From Candidatus Rokuibacteriota bacterium (GTDB taxonomy: Bacteria > Methylomirabilota > Methylomirabilia > Rokubacteriales > CSP1-6): 64,000 nucleotides of DNA. Position 1 is the first letter of the stretch, and each line of letters starts with the position of its first letter. The stretch is taken from NCBI GenBank assembly GCA_003221515.1, contig QHSI01000103.1:1-64000 (forward strand), given 5' to 3'. Of the stretch, positions 12,344 through 22,170 are shown piece after piece. Under the pieces are notes generated by a model. That model had not been told where the DNA came from. It saw only the letters and a program-made list of their open reading frames with translations, and did no database searches. A program made the translations under genes and the position numbers.

Positions 12344-13705
12344 TCAACGAAAGTCTCGCGCGTTCACTTCGTTCTTGGCGATCAGCCCGTGGAAGGTCGG
12401 CCGGCTCACGCCCAGGAGCTTCGCGGCCTGGCTGATGTTCCCCCGGGTCTTCACGAGCGCATCGACGAGCGCTTCGCGCTCGGCCCGATCGCGGGCCTGC
12501 CGGAGCGACGCGAGGTCGGCGCCATCGGCGATCTCGATGCCGAGATCGCGCGCCTCGATGAGCTTGGCGTGGGCCATGATGACCGCCCGCTCCACGGCGT
12601 TCTCGAGCTCCCGGATGTTCCCCGGCCATCCGTAGTGGGCGATCGCCTCCAGCGCCGCGCTTCCGAACCGGAGCTTGCGCCGGTGCTGCTTGCAGGTCCG
12701 CCGCAGGAACGCGTTGGCGATCAGCACGATGTCCTCGCCCCGCTCGCGCAGGGGCGGCAATTTCAGATTCACGACCGAGAGCCGGTAGTAGAGGTCCTCG
12801 CGGAAGCGTCCGGCCTGCAGCTCGCTCTTCAGATCTTTGTTGGTAGCGGCGATGACGCGCGCGTCCACGCGGAGCACCTCGCGGCCGCCGACCCGCTCGA
12901 TCTCGCGCTCCTGGAGGAACCGGAGGAGCTTCACCTGGAGCGGCACGCTCATCTCGCCGATCTCGTCGAGGAAGAGCGCCCCGCCCTCGGCCATCTCGAG
13001 CTTGCCCTTCCGCTGGATGTGGGCCCCGGTGTAGGCGCCCTTCTCGTGGCCGAACAGCTCGGACTCCAGCAGGGTCTCCGGGATCGCCCCGCAGTTGATC
13101 GCCACGAACGGCCCCTTGCGCCGCGGGCTGTGCGCGTGGATCGCGCGCGCGAGGAGCTCCTTGCCGGTGCCGCTCTCGCCCTGGATGAGCACGGTCACGT
13201 CGGTGCGCGCGACGCGCGCCACCACGCCGAAGATTTCCCGCATCACGGGCGTGTTGCCCAGGATGTCCTCGAAGCGTGTGGTGGTCTCGGCGGCGCGCTG
13301 TTGCTTCTCGGCGTCGATCTCGAGCGTCTGCAGATACGCCGCCCGCCCCAGGACGATTTTGAACTCCGCGAGCTGGATCGGCTTCTGGTGGTAGTCGAAC
13401 GCGCCGAGCTGGACGGCTCGGAGCGCGTTGTCGCGGTCGCCGTTGCCGGTCAGGACGATCACCTTGGTCTCCGGCGCCAGCTTCATGATCTCGTCGAGCG
13501 CCTGGAGCCCCTCCGCGCCGCTGTCGGATCGCGGCGGCAACCCGAGATCCAGGCTGACGATCGAAGGGCGCTCGACCTCGAGCGCCGTCATCGCCTCGCT
13601 CCGGTCCTCGGCGAAGAGCAGCGTGAAGTCGTCCCGCAGCGCGTACTTCAGCTGCGTGCGGATGGCCTCGTCGTCGTCGACGATCAGCAACTTCGGCTTG
13701 TTCAT
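12344..13705 (-). CDS. prsR: PrsR-like sigma54-dependent response regulator (PEP-CTERM/exosortase type)
   Basis: Receiver LLIVDDDEAIRTQL...SLDLGLPP, AAA+ GESGTGKE, GAYTGA, Fis-type HTH NISQAAKLLGVSRPTFHGLI; adjacent to a PrsK-like kinase. Confidence 0.88.
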   Translation of the reverse strand: MNKPKLLIVDDDEAIRTQLKYALRDDFTLLFAEDRSEAMTALEVERPSIVSLDLGLPPRSDSGAEGLQALDEIMKLAPETKVIVLTGNGDRDNALRAVQLGAFDYHQKPIQLAEFKIVLGRAAYLQTLEIDAEKQQRAAETTTRFEDILGNTPVMREIFGVVARVARTDVTVLIQGESGTGKELLARAIHAHSPRRKGPFVAINCGAIPETLLESELFGHEKGAYTGAHIQRKGKLEMAEGGALFLDEIGEMSVPLQVKLLRFLQEREIERVGGREVLRVDARVIAATNKDLKSELQAGRFREDLYYRLSVVNLKLPPLRERGEDIVLIANAFLRRTCKQHRRKLRFGSAALEAIAHYGWPGNIRELENAVERAVIMAHAKLIEARDLGIEIADGADLASLRQARDRAEREALVDALVKTRGNISQAAKLLGVSRPTFHGLIAKNEVNARDFR

Positions 13706-15780
13706 GTTCTGTCTCCGATTGGAAGCGTGATCGAGAACGTGGTGCCCGTGCCTTCGCGGCTCGCCACGTCGATGGTGCCGCCGTGCGCCTCGACGATGCC
13801 CTTGGCCTGGTAGAGGCCGATGCCCCAGCCGCCCTTCTTCGTGGAGCGGAACGGGGCCCACAGCGACCGGCGTACGAATTCCTCGGACATCCCGCACCCG
13901 GTGTCGGTGACGGAGACGACGGCCCGGGCCCCGTCGGCGAAGGTGCGCAGGGTCACCGTGCCCTGGCCCTCGATCGACTGCACGGCGTTGGTGACGAGGT
14001 TCTGGATCACCTTCGACAGCGCCTCGGCGTCGGCGGAGATCGGCAACGGCGCCAGCTCCTTGACGAGGGCGATCCGGTCGCTCCGGAACGCCGGCCGCGC
14101 CGCGTCCAGCACGAGCGCCGCCAGGTCCACGACCTCCAGGCGAAGGCGGGCCGACTCGGGCGCGGCGCGGAGCCGCCCGAGCAGCGCCTTCATGCGGTCG
14201 ACCGTCTTGACGACCGTCCGGAGCGCATCGCGCTGGAACTCGGGATCGTCGAAGTTCTTCAGCGCGTTCTCGCTCAGCATCGAGAGCGCCGAGATCGAGT
14301 TCTTGAGGTCGTGGATCACGAACGACGTCAGCCGGTGGAACGCCTCGAACTCGCGCGACCGGGCCAGGCTCTCCGAGAGCCGGGCATTGACGATGGCGCC
14401 GACCGCCTGCTCGGCCACGGTCTCCATGAACTCGAGGTCCTCGCTGGTGTACGGCGCGCCCGTCTGCTCCGGCCCGATCAGGAGGAAGCCCGTCAGCTCG
14501 TCGCGCCAGTGCAGGGGGACGAGCACCGATCCCTCGGGGAACGCCGCCGCGGTCGGCGACTCGAGCAGCGCGCCGGTCGAGCCGTTCTCCAGCACGAAGG
14601 GCGCCCGGCGCGCCCCGAGCGAGGCGATCAGCGGATGCGCGTCGGCCAGTGTCGCGACGGGCCGCCGGGCGCCCACCGCGGCGGTCGCGTGGTGACACGC
14701 CGCACCGGCCTCTCGCAGATAGAGCAGGCCCGCGGCCGCGCCGACCGTTTCGACGACGGAGGACAGGAGCTGCGGCGCCAGCTCGTCGAGCGTCACCAGC
14801 GAGCCCAGTCGCTTCGTGAAGTTGACCCACTGCACCCGGTAGTCGTACTTGCTCCGGTAGAAGTTCCGGGCGACGAAGCGCTTCACGCGCCAGCGCGCCG
14901 CCTCGGAGAGCAGCACGGCCGCCAGGCCGAGCGCGGAGACGAACACGATCACCGAGCCGAAGAACAGCTCCTCGCCGATGCCCAGCCAGTTGAGCAGCCA
15001 GCCGAGCACGCCGACCGCGAACAGGTACACGCCGAGTGCCCCGACGACGACCGAGCGGTACAGCACCTGGCGCGACACCGAGAGCGCGACGCCGAGCCGG
15101 TCGCGGGTCATCGAGGTCGCGATCGCGACGTTGCCGACGACCAGGATGGCGGCGCCGGTGATGAGATAGCTCGCCATCTCGACGTTGAACAGGGCGATCT
15201 GACTCATGAAGTAGAAGCGGGCGAGCAGGACGCCGCCCAGGCCCAGCACCAGGTACTTGATGCGCCAGCGGGCGTCGCGCCGCGAGGTGCGCAGCGCGGC
15301 CTCGAGCCCGGCCAGCAGGACCACCGTACCCACGAGCTGCACGAGCACCGACACCCGGGCCGCGATGTCCAGCCGCGCGGCGTGGAATGGACCGACGACG
15401 TCCGCGATCTGGAACGCGGGCAGCGACACGATGCCCGCGGCGCTCGCCGTCACCACGCCGGTGAGCGCGACGAGCGCGGCGCGGCCGGCCCGCGAGAGCT
15501 CCGGACCGCCGGGCCGCGCCAGCGAGGCGACGAAGACGGCCCAGGGCGCCAGGAGCAGGAGCCCGGCGACCTCGGTGACCTTGAGCCACAGCAAGCGCTC
15601 GTCGGGCGCATCGGTCTGCGTCACCAGCACGAGCCCGGCGATCGACTCGGCCGCGAACCCCGCCATGCCCCCGGCGAAGCTCCAGCGCAGCACGCCGCGC
15701 GGCCGCCGGGCCACCGCCAGCCCAGCGAGCCCGAGGCTCGTGGCCGCCGCCAGGACGAAGAGGGCGAGCGTCGCGCTCAC
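13702..15780 (-). CDS. prsK: PrsK-like membrane histidine kinase (PEP-CTERM/exosortase type)
   Basis: N-terminal TM helices, GAF-like region, H-box HRLTSFVIHDLKNSISALSM, ATPase GCGMSEEFV...GWGIGLYQAKGIVEAHGG; GTG start at 15780. Confidence 0.88.
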   Translation of the reverse strand: MSATLALFVLAAATSLGLAGLAVARRPRGVLRWSFAGGMAGFAAESIAGLVLVTQTDAPDERLLWLKVTEVAGLLLLAPWAVFVASLARPGGPELSRAGRAALVALTGVVTASAAGIVSLPAFQIADVVGPFHAARLDIAARVSVLVQLVGTVVLLAGLEAALRTSRRDARWRIKYLVLGLGGVLLARFYFMSQIALFNVEMASYLITGAAILVVGNVAIATSMTRDRLGVALSVSRQVLYRSVVVGALGVYLFAVGVLGWLLNWLGIGEELFFGSVIVFVSALGLAAVLLSEAARWRVKRFVARNFYRSKYDYRVQWVNFTKRLGSLVTLDELAPQLLSSVVETVGAAAGLLYLREAGAACHHATAAVGARRPVATLADAHPLIASLGARRAPFVLENGSTGALLESPTAAAFPEGSVLVPLHWRDELTGFLLIGPEQTGAPYTSEDLEFMETVAEQAVGAIVNARLSESLARSREFEAFHRLTSFVIHDLKNSISALSMLSENALKNFDDPEFQRDALRTVVKTVDRMKALLGRLRAAPESARLRLEVVDLAALVLDAARPAFRSDRIALVKELAPLPISADAEALSKVIQNLVTNAVQSIEGQGTVTLRTFADGARAVVSVTDTGCGMSEEFVRRSLWAPFRSTKKGGWGIGLYQAKGIVEAHGGTIDVASREGTGTTFSITLPIGDRT

Positions 15781-16637
15781 GCGATGCCTTCCTCGAACGG
15801 CCCGACCTTCGGCGACGAGCGCCGCGCCAGCAGCAAGCCGAGCCCGATCAGCGCGACGAGCGTCAGGCCCCACATCCCCTTGCCGATCCAGTGGTGGATC
15901 GTTCCGCGGGCGGCTTCCGGCCCCACGTACTGGACGCCCACGACGATCGCGGCCACGCGCATCGCGTTGGCGATGATCGCGATTGGGACCGCCGCGACCA
16001 CCAGCGCGGCCTTGTCAACGACGGTCCGCTGCGTGATCTGCGCGAACGCGGCCGTCAGCACCAGCAGCGCCATGAGGAAGCGCAGGCCGTTGCACGCCTC
16101 GGCGACCTGCAACGTCATCGACGGCAGCTCGATCGTGACGCCGCTCTGGTACACCGGCACGTCGAGCAGGCGCAGCACGCCGACCGCGAAGGCGGCCGCG
16201 AAGAGCTGGACCTGGAGCGTGACCGCGGCGACGACCGCGCGGGGCAGCGGCGTCATCAACAGGAGGAACGTGATCGGGAACGCCGCCGCGCCCAGACAGC
16301 GCAGGCCGAACATCCACGCGACGAGGCCGGCGATCGTGACGGCCACCGAGGCGCCCCGGAGCAGCACGCTGTCGGCCAGGGCACCGAGCGCCAGCAGGCC
16401 GAGGCCGGCCAGAACGATCGCGGCGCCGGCCGGATGGCCGGGGCCCGCCGCCCGGCGCAGCCGCGCACGCTCCGTCCACGCGATGACCGCGCTGAAGAGC
16501 GGCACGAACATCCCGTGCCCGGCGTACGTGTCCGTGCGCCAGAGGTGGAGCATCTCGGTCACCGCGGGCGCGTAGAGCGCCGCGAGCGCGACCGCCGCGC
16601 CCAGGGGGAGCCACCGCAGGAGCGACGCGCGATGCAT
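15777..16637 (-). CDS. xrt: Exosortase
   Basis: Multi-TM protein with Cys in VAEACNGLRFLMALL, Arg in IIANAMRVAAIVV, His in GTIHHWIGKGMWG. Confidence 0.9.
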   Translation of the reverse strand: MHRASLLRWLPLGAAVALAALYAPAVTEMLHLWRTDTYAGHGMFVPLFSAVIAWTERARLRRAAGPGHPAGAAIVLAGLGLLALGALADSVLLRGASVAVTIAGLVAWMFGLRCLGAAAFPITFLLLMTPLPRAVVAAVTLQVQLFAAAFAVGVLRLLDVPVYQSGVTIELPSMTLQVAEACNGLRFLMALLVLTAAFAQITQRTVVDKAALVVAAVPIAIIANAMRVAAIVVGVQYVGPEAARGTIHHWIGKGMWGLTLVALIGLGLLLARRSSPKVGPFEEGIA

Positions 16638-16658
16638 CAGGGCGCCGCCGTCCCCGCC

Positions 16659-17291
16659 CTATCGACGCGCGGGCGCGATGGTCGAGCCATCGGCGATCCT
16701 CCCTCGGAGAACGGTGATCAGGCGCTCCACGGTGTCCTCGATCGGCCCATCGTTGGTGACGATCACGTCCGCATGCGCGCGCGTCGGCTCCACGTAGCGC
16801 TCGTGCATCGGACGCACGGTGCCCACGTACTGCTGCAGCACCTGCTCCGTCGTGCGGTGCCGCTCCGCGACGTCGCGCCGGATCCGCCGGACCAGCCGGA
16901 CGTCGGCCGGCGCGTCGACGAACACCTTCACCGCGAGCAGCGAGCGGAGCGACTCCCACCAGAGCGCGAACAGCCCCTCGACGATCACGAGGCGGGCCGG
17001 CGCGACCACCTCGACGCCGACTCGCGTATGGGTGTCGAACGCGTACACCGGCTTCGGCACCGCCTCGCCGCCGAGGAGCCGCCCCAGGTGCTCGACCAGC
17101 AGCGCGTCGTCGAAGGCGGCGGGCTGGTCGTAGTTGATCCGCGGCCGCTCCTCCGGCGGCAGCCCGCTGCGGTCGAGATAGTACGCGTCGAGGTCGATCG
17201 CGCACCCGCCGAAGCGGTCCATCAGCGCGCGCACGATCGTGCTCTTGCCCGCGCCGGTGCCGCCCGCCAAACCGATCAGGGTCGTCTTCAC
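16659..17291 (-). CDS. udk: Uridine kinase-like P-loop kinase
   Basis: IGLAGGTGAGKSTIVRALMDRFG, DAYYLDRSGLPPEERPRINYDQPAAFD, VIVEGLFALW. Confidence 0.85.
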   Translation of the reverse strand: MKTTLIGLAGGTGAGKSTIVRALMDRFGGCAIDLDAYYLDRSGLPPEERPRINYDQPAAFDDALLVEHLGRLLGGEAVPKPVYAFDTHTRVGVEVVAPARLVIVEGLFALWWESLRSLLAVKVFVDAPADVRLVRRIRRDVAERHRTTEQVLQQYVGTVRPMHERYVEPTRAHADVIVTNDGPIEDTVERLITVLRGRIADGSTIAPARR

Positions 17292-17295
17292 GTTC

Positions 17296-18312
17296 TCAGC
17301 GCTCCGTGAGCTTCCGCTCCAGGTCCGCGGCGAGCGTCGCCCGGTCCTTGGCCGCGAAGTACCAGTCGATGGTTCGATGCAGCCCGTCGATGAACTTCAC
17401 CTGGGGCTCCCACTCGAGCAGCCGCTTGGCCAGCGTGTTGTCGGCGACCCGGTTCATGGGCCCGACCGGCTTGTCGCGCAGGAACCGGATGCGCGCCGTA
17501 TGGCCGGTGTAGGCGAGCACCGCGCGCACGGCGTCGATGACCCGGGTCCGCTCCATCGTGCCGAGGTTCACGGCGGTGCCGTCGTCGATCTTCTCGGCGG
17601 CGCGGATGGTGCCGGCCACGATGTCGCTCACGTGGGTCCAGTTGCGGATCTGCTCGCCGTTGCCCCAGACGTCGAACGGGTCCTGTTCCAGCAAGGCGCG
17701 CGCGATCATCGCGATCACGGCGTGGTTCTCGTGACCGCGGTCGCCGAACACGGTGAAGTATCGGCAGGCGGCCGCCTTCAGGCCGTGGTCGCGGCAGTAG
17801 GTCCGAAGCGTCAGCTCGCCCATCAATTTCGCCCAGCCGTACATGTTGTCGGCGTCGTAGGGCGGGCCGACCATGTCCTCGGTCAGGTAGACCGGCTGGG
17901 ACGGGTCGGTCTGCAGCGCGTTCGGGTAGACGCAGCCCGAGGAGGCGAAGACGACTTTGTCGGCACGAGCCGTCGCCGCCGCGTCGAAGACGAGCTGGTC
18001 CAGCATCATGTTGAGCGCGCACGCCGACTGGTGCAGCTCGACGTAGCCGCGGCCGCCGTGGTCGGCGGCCAGGTGGAACACCACGCTCATCCCGTCCACG
18101 GCCTTCCGGGCGAGTCCGTTTACCTTCAGGTCGCCCCGGATGAACTCGACGCGCCCGGCCTCGACGTGCTTCCGGATGTTCTCGAGCTGGCCGCTCGACA
18201 GGTCGTCCACCACGCGAACGATGGCGCCGCGCGCGATGAGCCCGTCGACCAGATGCGAGCCGATGAACGACGCGCCCCCTGTCACCAGAACCGGTCTGCC
18301 GCGCCAATCCAT
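17296..18312 (-). CDS. NAD-dependent epimerase/dehydratase (extended SDR sugar-nucleotide epimerase)
   Basis: VLVTGGASFIGSHLVDGLIARG, FASSGCVYPNALQ, YGWAKLMGE. Confidence 0.88.
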   Translation of the reverse strand: MDWRGRPVLVTGGASFIGSHLVDGLIARGAIVRVVDDLSSGQLENIRKHVEAGRVEFIRGDLKVNGLARKAVDGMSVVFHLAADHGGRGYVELHQSACALNMMLDQLVFDAAATARADKVVFASSGCVYPNALQTDPSQPVYLTEDMVGPPYDADNMYGWAKLMGELTLRTYCRDHGLKAAACRYFTVFGDRGHENHAVIAMIARALLEQDPFDVWGNGEQIRNWTHVSDIVAGTIRAAEKIDDGTAVNLGTMERTRVIDAVRAVLAYTGHTARIRFLRDKPVGPMNRVADNTLAKRLLEWEPQVKFIDGLHRTIDWYFAAKDRATLAADLERKLTER

Positions 18313-18335
18313 AGCGTGTCTCCTGTGGCGACAAC

Positions 18336-19532
18336 CTAACGCCGTGAGCGGAGCTCGCGCTCCTTCATCACCGTCTGATAGAGGTCTTCGTAGACGCGAG
18401 CCCGCGATTCCCAGCTGTACTCCCGCTCGACCAGCTCGCGGCCCGCCCGGGCGAGCCGGCCCGCGCGCTCCGGCTGCTCGAGGAGGGCCACGACGTGGTC
18501 GGCGAACTCTTTCGGATCCTGCGCGACGAGATAGTGCGTGCCCGGCGTCCCGGCGAGCCCGACGAGCGCGCCGGGGTAGCCCACGATGGGCATCTGCATC
18601 GCCATCGCCTCAAGCATCTTGCTCTTGAGGCCGGTGCCGTGGCGGATCGCGCACACGTAGACCTGGCCCGCGCACACCGCCGGACGGAGGTCCGGGAGGT
18701 TCGCCGAGATCTTGACGCCGTCTCGTGACGCGAGCTCGGTGATCTTGGGCCCGGGGTTCGCGCCGACCAGGTGGAAGACCGCCCCGGGCACGCGCGCGCG
18801 CACGAGCGGCAGAATCGTGTTCGCGAACTCCAGCGCGGCCTCGATGTTCGGCGCGTACCCGAGGTGGCTGTGGAAGACGAGCGTACGGGCAGCCTTGTCG
18901 ACCGGCACCGGATGGAAGTACTCGCTGTCGGTCCCGTACGGCACGAGGTCCACCTGGCAGCGCGGGACCACTCGCCGGACCGCGGCCAGGTCGGGCGCGG
19001 CGACGACGGTGCAACGCTCGAAGCGGGGGTACACGAGGCGCTCGAAGCGCGGCTCGTGGAGCCGCAGGAGCCGGTAGTAGAGCTTCTCGCGCCGGCTCTG
19101 GGGGCACTTGAGCATCTCGTCGCACCTGAGCGTCCCGGAGTCGTGGAGCGAGAGGACCTTCGCGATGGGCACGTCGGGGACGATGCCGCCCGCGTAGCCG
19201 CCCTCGACGTGCATGACGTCCCAGTCGCCGCTCGCGCGCCGAAGCGCTCGGGACATCGCGCGCGCCTGCTGCAGGGGGCGTCCCCACAGATGCGCGGTCA
19301 GCGCGCTGAGCGGCGCCAGCGCCTTCGCGCCACGCGGCACCGGGATCGTGATGACCGACGCGCAGTGGCGCCGCGCCCAGTCCAGGTGATCGGCGTCGTC
19401 CTCGATCAACAGCGACACCAGGTGGATCTCGTGCCGCCGCGCCAGATGGCGAATGAGGTTGCCGCCATAGAGACGGAACCCGCCGCGCGACGGCAGGTAC
19501 GGCAACGCCTGGGACACAACGCCGATCTTCAC
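18336..19532 (-). CDS. Glycosyltransferase (GT-B, GT4-like)
   Basis: IGVVSQALPYLPSRGGFRLYGGNLIRHLARRHEIHLV; GTGLKSKMLEAMAMQMPIVGY; GTG start at 19532. Confidence 0.82.
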   Translation of the reverse strand: MKIGVVSQALPYLPSRGGFRLYGGNLIRHLARRHEIHLVSLLIEDDADHLDWARRHCASVITIPVPRGAKALAPLSALTAHLWGRPLQQARAMSRALRRASGDWDVMHVEGGYAGGIVPDVPIAKVLSLHDSGTLRCDEMLKCPQSRREKLYYRLLRLHEPRFERLVYPRFERCTVVAAPDLAAVRRVVPRCQVDLVPYGTDSEYFHPVPVDKAARTLVFHSHLGYAPNIEAALEFANTILPLVRARVPGAVFHLVGANPGPKITELASRDGVKISANLPDLRPAVCAGQVYVCAIRHGTGLKSKMLEAMAMQMPIVGYPGALVGLAGTPGTHYLVAQDPKEFADHVVALLEQPERAGRLARAGRELVEREYSWESRARVYEDLYQTVMKERELRSRR

Positions 19533-20689
19533 GTGGCTCTCCGCAAGACAATGCCGGCGGTTTCGATGGCGTGAACGGCCTGGGGCACGAGCGCTTCCCA
19601 GGTGTGGCACCGCGCGAGGGCGATGCGCTCACGCGCGACGGCGTCGTCGTCCTCGGAGAGCGCTCGCTCGATCCCCGCCACGAAGCCCGGGTGGGTCTCG
19701 GCGATCTGGCAGAGGCGCGCGTGCTCGCGCGCGACGGCGACGGGGCTGGTCACCACGGGCTTACCGTGGGCCAGGTAGTGATAGAACTTGATCGGATCGC
19801 GGCCGGCGTTGAAATCGTTCGGCACGAACGGAATGATGCCGACCGCGAACGATTGAATCAGCGCGGGAACGAGCGCCGGCTCGACGAAGCCCAGGAGCTG
19901 CACGTTCGTCATCCGCCGGAGCCGGGCGAGCGCGGCCTTCTGCTCGCCGATCGGCGCCGAGGCGCCGCGCAACACCGGCCCGCCGATCACCAGCTGGTCG
20001 TCCGCGAAGGCGCCGGCGATCTTCTCGAGCAGGACGAAGTCGATGTGGCGGCTCAAGATGCCGACGAAGCCGATGCGCCGACCCGCCGGGCGCGCGCGCA
20101 CCGGGCTCGGGGGCGCCGGAGGACCCGCGAAGGCGCGAGCGTCGACGCCGTTGGGCGCGTGGAAGGTGTTGGGGTTGCTCCGGGCGTGCTTCGCGACTAG
20201 CTCCGGGCTCACGGCCAGCACCGCCGCCGCCCGGCGCGCGAGCTCGAGCTCCTCCGGAGCATCGAACGCATCGAGGCAGTGGTAGACGAAGGTGCGAACG
20301 CGCGTGCGCTCGAGGTGCGCGAGGCAGCCCGCGAAGTAGGAGACCCAGCCGAGCGGGCGGCTGATCTCCCGCCGGTCGAGCTCGGCGCCGAGCTTCGCCC
20401 CGAAGCCCCGGAGCGTCAGCTCGCGGAGCGGCCGGAAGCGACTGAACGGAGCGCCGCGCGGCCAGACGACCGAGACGGCCGCGGGGGGAACGGCGGTGGG
20501 AGCCCGCCGTCGCCACTTCGCGAGCGCGAAGTCGGGATCGCCCGGGCTCCAGGTCGCCGGCTTCTCGGCGAACACGACCGGAACGCGCGTCGCGAGCTGC
20601 CGCGCGACGTAGTGCGGTGTCTGCCACGGGCCATCCCAGGCGAAGGGCGAGACGATCGCCACGCCGTCGAATTCCGTCGCCGGCTTCAC
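19529..20689 (-). CDS. Glycosyltransferase, TuaH/EpsF-like GT-B
   Basis: AVSPELVAKHARSNPNTFHAPNGVD, IGFVGILSRHIDFVLLEKIA, DPIKFYHYLAHGKPVVTSP; GTG start. Confidence 0.8.
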   Translation of the reverse strand: MKPATEFDGVAIVSPFAWDGPWQTPHYVARQLATRVPVVFAEKPATWSPGDPDFALAKWRRRAPTAVPPAAVSVVWPRGAPFSRFRPLRELTLRGFGAKLGAELDRREISRPLGWVSYFAGCLAHLERTRVRTFVYHCLDAFDAPEELELARRAAAVLAVSPELVAKHARSNPNTFHAPNGVDARAFAGPPAPPSPVRARPAGRRIGFVGILSRHIDFVLLEKIAGAFADDQLVIGGPVLRGASAPIGEQKAALARLRRMTNVQLLGFVEPALVPALIQSFAVGIIPFVPNDFNAGRDPIKFYHYLAHGKPVVTSPVAVAREHARLCQIAETHPGFVAGIERALSEDDDAVARERIALARCHTWEALVPQAVHAIETAGIVLRRAT

Positions 20690-22170
20690 TTGACACCTTC
20701 GAGCGGCCGCACCGGCGAGTTCGTCGCGAAGATCCTCCAGGCGCTCGAGAGCCCGATGACGGCCGACACCGTGCCGACCGAGACCGCGGCGGTGATCCCG
20801 CCGGCCGAGACCCCCGAGCCGACGCCGATCCACACGAGGATCAACGGCAGCGAGGCGAGCAGGCCGCCGCGCAGACACGGCAGGAGCGCGGTCGGGCTGA
20901 GCCCCACGAGGCGGGCCGCCAGGACCACCTGACAGAGGAGGCCCACGACCGCCGAGGCGGTGGTGACGGCCGCCGCGCCGAGGGCACCCTGGCTCGTCAC
21001 CGCGGGATACATCAGCGAGACGAGAATCGCCGCGCGCGTCGCGTTGGCCCAGATGTCGAGCTCGATCCGATCGAGCGCCATGAACAGCGCGTTGAGCACG
21101 TGGCTGGCCGGCAGCGTCACGGTCAGCCACGCCAGCACGCTCAGGAGTGCCGGCACCTCCGCCCATCCGGGACCGAGCAGCACGCCGACGATCAGCGGCG
21201 AGAAGATCGTGACGCCGAGGGCCAGCGGCAGCGCCACCGACAGGACGACCGCCAGGGTTCGCCGGAGCGCGTCGCGGTGATGCTCGAGGCTCGCCAGCCC
21301 CGAGAACGCCGGGAACATGACGCCGTGAATCGGCCCGCCGATCGTGGAGCCCGGCGCGGTGGCCAGGCGCCCGGCCATCTGATACTGGCCGGTGACGGTG
21401 AGGCCCAATACTTTGCTGACCACGAGCGTGTCGACGTACCAGTTGAGCAGGCCGATCAGCCGGAGCCAGAAGCACCGCTGGCCGAAGCCGATGAGCTCCC
21501 TGGCGTGGCCGGAATCGAACGAGAGGCGCGGGCGATAGGGACGGATCCAGTAGGACGCGATCGTCTGGGCGACCGAGGCCACGAGCACGGACACGAAGAG
21601 CGCGAGCGCGTTTCGGAGCAGGACGGCCAGCGCGACGCCCGCGATCAACCCGGCGATCGGGCCGGCCAGACGCCAGAGGATGTCCCGCCTCAGATCGAGG
21701 TTCTTCCTCAGATAGACCGTCGCCGGGTTCGCGACCGCGCGCACCATGACCTCGATCGCCAGCAGCGGCATGGCCGCCATCGCCAGCGGGACGTCGTAGT
21801 ACCCGGCGACGAGCGGCGCCGAGCCCGCGATGATCGACGCGATCACGGCGCCGCGGAGGATCTGGGCGGTCCACACGGTGTCGATGTACGGCGCGACGTC
21901 GTCCTGGTGGCGGATCAGCGCGTCGCGGAAGCTGAGATCGGTCAGGTACTCGAGCCAGCCGGTGGTGAGCAGGGCGATCGCAAACAAGCCGAAGTCTGCG
22001 GGCGCCAGCAATCGCGCGATGATCGCCAGCTTGACGAAGCCGAGGATCGCGCCGAGCCCGTCGCCGGCGGCCAGCCACATGACGCCGCAGGCGACTTGCT
22101 GGCGGCGCGACGACGAGGGGCCGACCAGCCACGCGGCGAGGGGGCGCAGGCGTTGCGTGAAGGCGCTCAA
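20686..22170 (-). CDS. Lipopolysaccharide/polysaccharide flippase (Wzx/MATE-like)
   Basis: VACGVMWLAAGDGLGAILGFVKLAIIARLLAPADFGLFAIAL plus many TM helices; TTG start overlapping the upstream stop. Confidence 0.83.
   Translation of the reverse strand: MSAFTQRLRPLAAWLVGPSSSRRQQVACGVMWLAAGDGLGAILGFVKLAIIARLLAPADFGLFAIALLTTGWLEYLTDLSFRDALIRHQDDVAPYIDTVWTAQILRGAVIASIIAGSAPLVAGYYDVPLAMAAMPLLAIEVMVRAVANPATVYLRKNLDLRRDILWRLAGPIAGLIAGVALAVLLRNALALFVSVLVASVAQTIASYWIRPYRPRLSFDSGHARELIGFGQRCFWLRLIGLLNWYVDTLVVSKVLGLTVTGQYQMAGRLATAPGSTIGGPIHGVMFPAFSGLASLEHHRDALRRTLAVVLSVALPLALGVTIFSPLIVGVLLGPGWAEVPALLSVLAWLTVTLPASHVLNALFMALDRIELDIWANATRAAILVSLMYPAVTSQGALGAAAVTTASAVVGLLCQVVLAARLVGLSPTALLPCLRGGLLASLPLILVWIGVGSGVSAGGITAAVSVGTVSAVIGLSSAWRIFATNSPVRPLEGVK

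Noticed and set aside
13783-16575. 930-aa plus-strand ORF (and similar long antisense ORFs 12140..13813, 20617..22389, 22296..23981, 1418..3490, 54349..56658)
   Set aside because: They mirror well-recognised genes on the other strand; their translations are Arg/Asp/Gly/His-rich shadow products typical of high-GC DNA with no recognisable domain.
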